From assembly GCA_019075865.1 (NCBI GenBank), contig JAGXAN010000002.1, forward strand, positions 248,001-312,000: a DNA stretch of 64,000 nucleotides, read 5' to 3'. This document shows, one piece after another, positions 17,679 to 23,631 of this stretch (within the stretch, counting starts at the first letter, position 1; each line of letters opens with the position of its first letter). A program made the translations under genes and the position numbers. Source of the DNA: Hyphomicrobiales bacterium. Its GTDB lineage: Bacteria > Pseudomonadota > Alphaproteobacteria > Rhizobiales > Beijerinckiaceae. A model generated the notes under the pieces. The model saw nothing but the letters and a program-made list of their open reading frames with translations. It was not told where the DNA came from and did no database searches.

Positions 17679-18329
17679 ATGGATATCAACGAAAGCCCGG
17701 CTGGATTGCCAGGCCTCAATCGCCCCGCACCGGCTTTTCAGGCCAATACGACGCATGGCATAAAGTCTTTGGCCGATTATCGCGGCAAATGGCTGGTGCT
17801 GTTCTCCCATCCGTCTGATTTTACGCCAGTATGCACCACTGAATTCATTGCTTTTGCCAAGAGTTATCCGGCTTTTCAGGCCATGAATTGCGAATTGATT
17901 GGCCTCTCCATCGACAGCATTTTTTCGCACATCGCATGGGTGCGCAATATCGAGGAGAAATTTGGGGTCAAGATTCCCTTCCCCATTATTGAAGACCTCT
18001 CCATGAAAGTCGCCGGTGCCTATGGCATGATCCAGCCGGGAGCCAGCGACACGTCGGCGGTGCGCGCCACCTTCATTATTGATCCCGAAGGCGTGTTGCG
18101 GGCGATGGTATATTACCCCATGAGCAATGGCCGTTCGGTGGATGAGTTCCTGCGTCTGGTCAAGGCATTGCAGACCACCGATGCGCAAAACGTGGCAACC
18201 CCCGAAAACTGGAAGCCCGGCGAGGCCGCCATCGTGCCACCGCCCAAGACCATCGACGACGCCAACGCCCGCGACAAGCAGGGTTATGAATATACTGATT
18301 GGTATTTCAGCAAGAAAAAGACAGTTTGA
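17679..18329 (+). CDS. Peroxiredoxin, 1-Cys Prx6 subfamily
   Basis: A 216-aa thiol peroxidase of the AhpC/TSA superfamily that reduces hydrogen peroxide and organic peroxides in the cytoplasm. The peroxidatic cysteine is Cys52 in HPSDFTPVCTTE, the Prx6-class signature; the C-terminal half (PMSNGRSVDEFLRLVKALQ and EYTDWYFSKKK) is the extra domain of that class. The frame runs 40 codons further upstream, but ATG 17679 has an AAGGA ribosome site and starts where the family starts. It stands alone between the amidohydrolase and a hemoglobin gene that follows on the same strand after 90 bp; both suggest oxidative or nitrosative defence. Confidence 0.93.
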   Translation: MDINESPAGLPGLNRPAPAFQANTTHGIKSLADYRGKWLVLFSHPSDFTPVCTTEFIAFAKSYPAFQAMNCELIGLSIDSIFSHIAWVRNIEEKFGVKIPFPIIEDLSMKVAGAYGMIQPGASDTSAVRATFIIDPEGVLRAMVYYPMSNGRSVDEFLRLVKALQTTDAQNVATPENWKPGEAAIVPPPKTIDDANARDKQGYEYTDWYFSKKKTV

Positions 18330-18419
18330 AGCCAAATTCGGCGATGCAGGCGGCGCCAGTGCCGCTTGCTTCGCCATTGCTTGAAAGAAACGCCCTTGCC
18401 AACCTCCCTGACCCCCCAA

Positions 18420-18818
18420 ATGCCGGCTCCGACCGCGTCGACCTTGCCTTATGATCGCTGCGGCGGCGAAGCGGGTGTGCGCTTTCTCACGCGCCGCTTT
18501 TATGAATTGATGGATAGCCTGCCCGAAGGCCGGGCAGCCCGCGCCATTCATCCGCCGAGCCTGCATGCGGCTGAGCGCAAATTGTTTGAATATTTGACGG
18601 GCTGGCTTGGGGGCCCGCCGCTTTTTGTCGAGCGCTATGGCCCGCCCATGCTGCGCCGTCGCCACCTTCATGCCCCGATTGGCCCCGAGGCAGTGGAAAG
18701 CTGGTTGTTCTGCTTCCATCAGGCATGGCGCGAAACCATAGATGACAAGGCAATCGGCGACGAAATCCTGCCCAAAATCGACGCATTGGCGCATCACATG
18801 CGCAATATCCTCGCCTGA
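18420..18818 (+). CDS. Group II truncated hemoglobin
   Basis: A 132-aa heme protein of the trHbII (YjbI/GlbO-like) family, known to bind O2 and NO. The typical string is visible: GGEAGVRFLTRRFYELMD (B helix with Tyr28), KLFEYLTGWLGGPPLFVERYG in two pieces, RRRHLHAPIG (proximal His about 82) and ESWLFCFHQAW. Start is uncertain: TTG codons at 18366 and 18396 are in frame and ATG 18420 has no clear ribosome site. It lies 200 bp upstream of the nitrate-assimilation operon, but before that operon's sigma-54 promoter, so it is probably transcribed separately. A hemoglobin next to nitrate reductase genes recalls Bradyrhizobium bjgb, where it is linked to NO made during nitrite reduction. Confidence 0.85.
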   Translation: MPAPTASTLPYDRCGGEAGVRFLTRRFYELMDSLPEGRAARAIHPPSLHAAERKLFEYLTGWLGGPPLFVERYGPPMLRRRHLHAPIGPEAVESWLFCFHQAWRETIDDKAIGDEILPKIDALAHHMRNILA

Positions 18819-18971
18819 ATGATCGAGAAAAAGCAGTCACCCTTGCCGCGCAGCCAGTGAGATTGCGCGTAAATGCCCAACAATTAGCCTGTTTGCCCGA
18901 TATCTGCCCAATGGCGACGAATATGCGGACGTCACTTCGCCAAACCATAAGGCTTGCGATCCAAACGGAAA

Positions 18972-18986
18972 TGGCATGCAACTTGC
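18972..18986 (+). promoter_or_regulatory. Sigma-54 (RpoN) promoter of the nitrate-assimilation operon
   Basis: TGGCATG-CAAC-TTGC matches the -24/-12 consensus TGGCACG-N4-TTGC at all but one position, with the invariant GG and GC the correct 12 bp apart. The -12 C is 38 nt before the GTG start at 19024, leaving a short leader containing the GGAGG ribosome site. The same element, same mismatch and same distance occur before narK at 52633. RpoN promoters need an enhancer-binding activator; NtrC is the natural candidate. I could not find a convincing NtrC site upstream. Confidence 0.75.
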
Positions 18987-19023
18987 CTCGTCAGGTTGGA
19001 TGCTATTTGGAGGAACGTGGCCA

Positions 19024-20283
19024 GTGCGCGAAAAATTACTCGTTATCGGGAATGGTATGGCGAGTGTCCGGCTTTGCGAGGAATTGCTTCAGCATAGCCC
19101 CAAGGCCTTCGATATAACGGTGATTGGCGCGGAAAAGCACGTCGGTTATAACCGCGTTCTGTTATCGGCCAATCTGGCGGGGGATGCCAGCGAGAGCGAG
19201 CTGGAATTGCATGACCGCGCTTGGTATGCCGCCAATAACATTCACCTTGTCAGCAACGTCAAAGCCGTTGCTTTGGATGTGATAGCGCGGCAGGTGCGCC
19301 TCGCGGATGGTCATGTGATCGCCTTTGACCGCTTGGTGCTGGCGACCGGCTCGGTGCCGCTCATGCCGCCTTTGCCGGGTATGGATCTGCCCGGTGTCCT
19401 CGCCTTCCGCGATCTGGATGATGTCGCCACCATGCGCGAATTATGCGCACGCGAGGCGCAAGTGGTGGTCATGGGTGGCGGGTTGCTGGGGTTGGAGGCG
19501 GCTTATGGTCTGGCGCGGCGCGGCGCAAAAGTCACCGTGTTGCATTTGATGGACAGGTTGATGGAACGCCAGGCCGATGGCCCCGCTGCCCGCCTGTTGC
19601 GCGCCGGTCTTGCCCGACGCGGCATCCGCATCGAATTGCTCGCGCAAACCGCCCGTGTGCTGGGGGATGTCGAGGTAGAGGGTGTGGAATTGAGCGATGG
19701 TCGCATCATTGCGGCTCAGGCGCTGGTTTGCGCCATTGGCATCCGCCCCAACGTCGCCCTCGCTCAGGCCGCTGGCATCAAGGTCGAACGCGGCATTTTG
19801 GTGGATGATTATATGCAGACCTCGCAGCCGCACATCTACGCGCTTGGCGAATGTGCCCAGCACCGGGGTGTTGTATATGGCCTCGTGGAACCGGCTTATC
19901 AGCAGGCCCGCGCATTGGCCCGCCACCTGGGGGGCGACGTCGAGGCGAATTATCTTGGCTCGTTGCTGTCAACGCATTTGAAGGTTTCCGGCATTGGCCT
20001 GTTTTCGTGCGGCAATTTCATGGGCACCGCCGAAAGCCAGAATAGCGTGATGGATGACCCGCAATTTGGCGCCTACCGCAAATTGGTGTTTGAGGGCAAT
20101 CGCCTGATTGGCGCAATTTTGGTCGGCGATACCTCGGACGCGGCCTGGTATCGCGACATCATTGCCTCGGCCGCCGATGTTTCCGCGCAACGCGACATGC
20201 TGATTTTCGGGCAGGATTTTGTGCAGGCGCAACCGGTGCAGGGTGGCAGCGGGCACGCGCCCGCCCCAAGACACGCGGCTTGA
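19024..20283 (+). CDS. FAD/NAD(P)-dependent oxidoreductase of nitrate assimilation (NirB N-terminal-like)
   Basis: A 419-aa flavoprotein of the pyridine-nucleotide disulfide oxidoreductase class. FAD loop LLVIGNGMASVRLCEEL at the N terminus, NAD(P) loop VVVMGGGLLGLEAAYGL near residue 150, and a GECAQHRG FAD-closing motif near 275 match the N-terminal part of NADH nitrite reductases and the Bradyrhizobium Flp protein. It has no iron-sulfur or siroheme motif, so it must act as an electron donor to partners. GTG 19024 is chosen over ATG 18976 and 19000 because GGAGG lies 10 nt upstream and ATG 18976 lies within the sigma-54 promoter. First gene of the operon, 10 bp before nirA. Confidence 0.87.
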   Translation: MREKLLVIGNGMASVRLCEELLQHSPKAFDITVIGAEKHVGYNRVLLSANLAGDASESELELHDRAWYAANNIHLVSNVKAVALDVIARQVRLADGHVIAFDRLVLATGSVPLMPPLPGMDLPGVLAFRDLDDVATMRELCAREAQVVVMGGGLLGLEAAYGLARRGAKVTVLHLMDRLMERQADGPAARLLRAGLARRGIRIELLAQTARVLGDVEVEGVELSDGRIIAAQALVCAIGIRPNVALAQAAGIKVERGILVDDYMQTSQPHIYALGECAQHRGVVYGLVEPAYQQARALARHLGGDVEANYLGSLLSTHLKVSGIGLFSCGNFMGTAESQNSVMDDPQFGAYRKLVFEGNRLIGAILVGDTSDAAWYRDIIASAADVSAQRDMLIFGQDFVQAQPVQGGSGHAPAPRHAA

Positions 20284-20293
20284 GGTAACAGCC

Positions 20294-22054
20294 ATGGGCA
20301 GCGAATTGAACCCCGAACAGAAACGCTATCTGGAAGGCTTTGCCTCGGGCATGCTGATTGCAAGGTCGGCGGCCTCGGCCAATTCCGCGCCTGCCGCCCC
20401 GGCACCGGTCAGCCCCGACGGCCCCGCGCTGCAAGCGGCAAGCGCGGTTGAGGCGGCAGGAAAAAAGCTCTCCGATCCGGAAAAGTGGAAGCGTGCGGAA
20501 AACCCGCTGGACGCGTGGCCCCGCCTGCATGAAATGGCAGCAAACAACCAGTTTCCCTCGCCGCAGGACAATTTCCGCTGGCGCTACCATGGCCTGTTTT
20601 ATGTTGCCCCGGCGCAGGATTCCTTCATGCTGCGCATGCGCATTGCCAATGGCATATTGAGCGCCGCGCAATTCGGGGCTTGTGCCGATCTTGCCCGCAA
20701 ATATGGGGATGGCCTATGCGCTGTCACCACCCGTGCCAATCTGCAAATTCGCGGCATCAAGGCGCACGACGCCACCCCAATTCTGGAGAGCCTGCAGGAC
20801 ATTGGCCTCACCGGCAAAGGTTCGGGTGCCGATAACATCCGCAACGTAACCGGTTCGCCCACCGCCGGCATTGATGCGCAGGAATTGCTGGATACCCGGC
20901 CTCTGGCGCGGCAATGGCATTTTCACATCCTCAACCAGCGCGCCCTCTATGGGTTGCCGCGCAAGTTCAATGTTGCCTTTGATGGGGGCGGCTGCGTGCC
21001 GGTGCTGGAGGAGACCAATGACATCGGCTTTCAGGCGGTTGCCATCGACAATGGGGCCGGGGCACCGCGCGTGGCCTGCCGTTTGGTGCTGGGTGGCATC
21101 AGCGGCCATAAGGATCTGGCCCGTGATACGGGCGTCATCTGCCAGCCCGAACAATGCACGGCCCTGGCGGACGCCATCATCCGGGTATTCATCGAAACCG
21201 GAGATCGCACCGATCGCAACAAGGCACGACTAAAATACGTTTTGGACAGCATGGGCTTTGACGCGTTTCTGGCACGCGTTGAAAAGCGCCTGTCTTTTCC
21301 GCTGGAGCGGGTCGCCAATGCGCTAATCCTGCCGCGAGCCGCTTTCGTCAGGGACGCGCATATCGGCGTGCACAAACAGGTGCAACCGGGTCGAAACTGG
21401 CTGGGTGTGGTCGTACCGGTCGGGCGTCTCGATGCGGCGCAGATGCAGGGATTGGCAGATGTTTCGCGCAATTTTGGCGATGGTGATATCCGCCTGACCG
21501 TGTGGCAAAACCTGCTCATTTCGGGCGTAGCCGATGCGGATGTCGCCCCGGCGAGCGCGGCCATCGAAGCTTTGGGCCTGGCAATCACCGCCAGCCCGAT
21601 ACGGCGTGGTCTGGTCGCCTGCACGGGTGCCAAGGGCTGTAAATTTGCCGCCGCCGACACCAAAGGCCATGCGCTGGAGATTGCCGCCCATGTCGAGGCG
21701 TCGTTGCAACTGGATTTGCCGGTCAATTTGCACCTAACCGGCTGCCATAATTCCTGCGCGCAGCATTACATCGGTGATATTGGCCTGATTGGCGCCAAAG
21801 TGCCGGTGAATGAGGATGGCGACACGGTCGAGGGCTACGACATTGTGGTGGGGGGTGGCTTTGCCGACAATCCCAAGATTGGCCGGCCATTGGTGCAGGC
21901 CATCAAAGCTAGCGAATGCCCGCAACTGGTAACCCGGTTGCTGGCGGCCTGGCTTCAGCGGCGCACCGGCAAGGAAGAAAGCTTTTTCAGTTTTGCCAAT
22001 CGCCACCCCATCGAGGAACTGCAGGAATTCGTGAAGGGAGCGCAGAGCCCATGA
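20294..22054 (+). CDS. nirA: Assimilatory nitrite reductase, siroheme/4Fe-4S (NirA type)
   Basis: A 586-aa cytoplasmic enzyme that reduces nitrite to ammonium with six electrons. Two ferredoxin-like half domains surround siroheme and a 4Fe-4S cluster; the four cluster ligands are visible as Cys443 and Cys449 (CTGAKGC) and Cys484 and Cys488 (CHNSC). The first half has TTRANLQIRG, the usual siroheme-contacting segment. About 60 residues at the N terminus are Ala/Pro-rich and not part of the fold. ATG 20294 follows GAGG; the upstream extension overlaps the previous gene and is not used. Its stop overlaps the next start (ATGA). The location among nitrate genes supports NirA over sulfite reductase CysI, which has the same fold. 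Confidence 0.9.
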   Translation: MGSELNPEQKRYLEGFASGMLIARSAASANSAPAAPAPVSPDGPALQAASAVEAAGKKLSDPEKWKRAENPLDAWPRLHEMAANNQFPSPQDNFRWRYHGLFYVAPAQDSFMLRMRIANGILSAAQFGACADLARKYGDGLCAVTTRANLQIRGIKAHDATPILESLQDIGLTGKGSGADNIRNVTGSPTAGIDAQELLDTRPLARQWHFHILNQRALYGLPRKFNVAFDGGGCVPVLEETNDIGFQAVAIDNGAGAPRVACRLVLGGISGHKDLARDTGVICQPEQCTALADAIIRVFIETGDRTDRNKARLKYVLDSMGFDAFLARVEKRLSFPLERVANALILPRAAFVRDAHIGVHKQVQPGRNWLGVVVPVGRLDAAQMQGLADVSRNFGDGDIRLTVWQNLLISGVADADVAPASAAIEALGLAITASPIRRGLVACTGAKGCKFAAADTKGHALEIAAHVEASLQLDLPVNLHLTGCHNSCAQHYIGDIGLIGAKVPVNEDGDTVEGYDIVVGGGFADNPKIGRPLVQAIKASECPQLVTRLLAAWLQRRTGKEESFFSFANRHPIEELQEFVKGAQSP

Positions 22055-23631
22055 ACATGCAGGTGCGGCCCATGCCCAACGTCAACCTTCTGCCCGAAAG
22101 TGCGCCCTTCACACCCGAGCAGCGTGACTGGCTGAATGGCTTCTTCGTGGCGCTGCTGCAAAGCGAGGCACAGGCCGCCAGCCCCGCGCTGCCGGTAGAG
22201 GAAGAGGACGCGCCCTGGCACGATGCCGCCATGGCCTTGCCAGACCGAATGAAACTGGCGGAGAGCAAGCCGTTGCAACGGCGCATGTTTGCCGCCATGG
22301 CGCAGCAGGATTGCGGCCAATGCGGCTATGTCTGCGAGACCTATTCAGCGGCATTGGCAAAAGGCGAAGAAACGCGGCTCAACCTGTGCGCCCCCGGCGG
22401 CAAGGATACGCTGCGGATGTTAAAAACGCTGGCGCAGGAGCTGGAGGCCAACCCGCAAACGCCCGTGCCTGCCTCGGTTGCGGTCATCGCCACCCCTCCA
22501 GTTGCGCCGCTTGGCACGCGCGAAAATCCGGCTGAAATTTCCTTCCTTCAGCGGCGACGACTCAACAAGTCAAAAAGCGAAAAGGAGACGTTTCACATTG
22601 ATTTCGACCTTTCCGGCAGTGGCTTGGAATACGCGCCAGGCGACAGCTTCGGCATTTTCCCGGTCAATGACCCGCGTCTTGTCGATGCGGTGATTTCCTT
22701 GATAGGTGCCCGCCCGGAAGCTCCGATCGCAACCGCAAATGGCGAGAGAATGTTGCGAGACGTGCTCACGCGCGAGGTAGCGCTTGGGCCTGCCCCCGAC
22801 AGCCTGTTTCAGTTGATTTCCTATGTGACGGGCGGGCCCACAAGGTTGAAAGCCAAGCGCCTTGCCGAGGGCGAAGATCCGGACAAGGACCTCGACAGGC
22901 TGGACGTGCTCGGCACATTGCACAAGTTCTCGGGCGTCAGGATCGGTCCGGAGGCCTTCGTCGAGGCGCTGGATCGCCAGCAGCCACGCCTCTATTCGAT
23001 TTCGTCTTCGCCCCTCGCCAATCCCGGCCAACTTTCGCTCACCGTTGACAAGGTGCGCTATCGCATCGGCCAGCGCGAGCGCTTCGGCGTCGCCTCCACT
23101 TACCTCGGCGAATTGGCGCTGCCGGGCGAGAAAATGGCAGCCTATGTGCAAAAAGCCCATGGTTTTGCTTTGCCGCAGGATACGGACAAGCCAATTATCA
23201 TGGTAGGCCCCGGCACCGGCGTTGCACCGTTTCGCTCATTCCTGCAGCACCGGCAGGCGACGCAATCCAAGGGTCGCAACTGGTTGTTTTTTGGCCATCA
23301 GAAGCGCGAGACTGATTTTTTCTATGAAGACGAGTTGTCGGCGCTACAAGCGCAGGGCGCATTGAGCCGCCTGACATTGGCCTGGTCGCGCGATTCGTCG
23401 GAGAAAATCTATGTTCAGGACCGCATGCGCCAGGTTGGTGCGGATTTGTGGAACTGGTTGCAGCAGGACGCGCATTTTTACGTGTGCGGCGATGCCAAGC
23501 GTATGGCGCGGGATGTCGAGCGCGCCATGGTGGATGTGGTGGCCGAGCATGGTCGGCAAAGCACTGAATCGGCGATTGCCTATGTGGCAAATCTAAAGAA
23601 ATCAGGGCGTTATCAGGCGGATGTCTATTGA
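22051..23631 (+). CDS. CysJ-like FAD/NADPH reductase with RnfB-type Fe-S domain in place of flavodoxin
   Basis: A 526-aa protein. The C-terminal ~330 residues are a CysJ/P450-reductase-type FAD and NADPH module: RLYSISSSP (FAD), MVGPGTGVAPFRSF (pyrophosphate loop), FFGHQKRETDFFYEDE and YVCGDAKRMARDV (NADPH), ending in the usual aromatic YQADVY. The FMN-binding flavodoxin domain of CysJ is absent; instead residues ~80-125 hold a four-cysteine motif, Cys88, Cys91, Cys95 and Cys113 (QDCGQCGYVC...LCAPGG), like the Fe-S domain of RnfB. It probably passes NADPH electrons through a 4Fe-4S cluster to NirA or NasA. ATGA overlap with nirA and TTGA overlap with nasA show translational coupling. Confidence 0.87.
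   Translation: MNMQVRPMPNVNLLPESAPFTPEQRDWLNGFFVALLQSEAQAASPALPVEEEDAPWHDAAMALPDRMKLAESKPLQRRMFAAMAQQDCGQCGYVCETYSAALAKGEETRLNLCAPGGKDTLRMLKTLAQELEANPQTPVPASVAVIATPPVAPLGTRENPAEISFLQRRRLNKSKSEKETFHIDFDLSGSGLEYAPGDSFGIFPVNDPRLVDAVISLIGARPEAPIATANGERMLRDVLTREVALGPAPDSLFQLISYVTGGPTRLKAKRLAEGEDPDKDLDRLDVLGTLHKFSGVRIGPEAFVEALDRQQPRLYSISSSPLANPGQLSLTVDKVRYRIGQRERFGVASTYLGELALPGEKMAAYVQKAHGFALPQDTDKPIIMVGPGTGVAPFRSFLQHRQATQSKGRNWLFFGHQKRETDFFYEDELSALQAQGALSRLTLAWSRDSSEKIYVQDRMRQVGADLWNWLQQDAHFYVCGDAKRMARDVERAMVDVVAEHGRQSTESAIAYVANLKKSGRYQADVY

Noticed and set aside
17628-18797. 389-codon frame antisense to peroxiredoxin and hemoglobin
   Set aside because: Covers two recognisable genes in reverse and has no protein-like pattern.
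18788-18803. Inverted repeat GCGCAT-CAC-ATGCGC, considered as an NtrC enhancer site
   Set aside because: It lies inside the hemoglobin coding sequence and does not match the NtrC GCAC...GTGC pattern.
20294-23631. NirA and the CysJ-like protein as a sulfite reductase (CysIJ)
   Set aside because: The operon with nitrate reductase, the missing FMN domain and the nitrogen-type sigma-54 promoter favour nitrite reduction; a dual role is not excluded.
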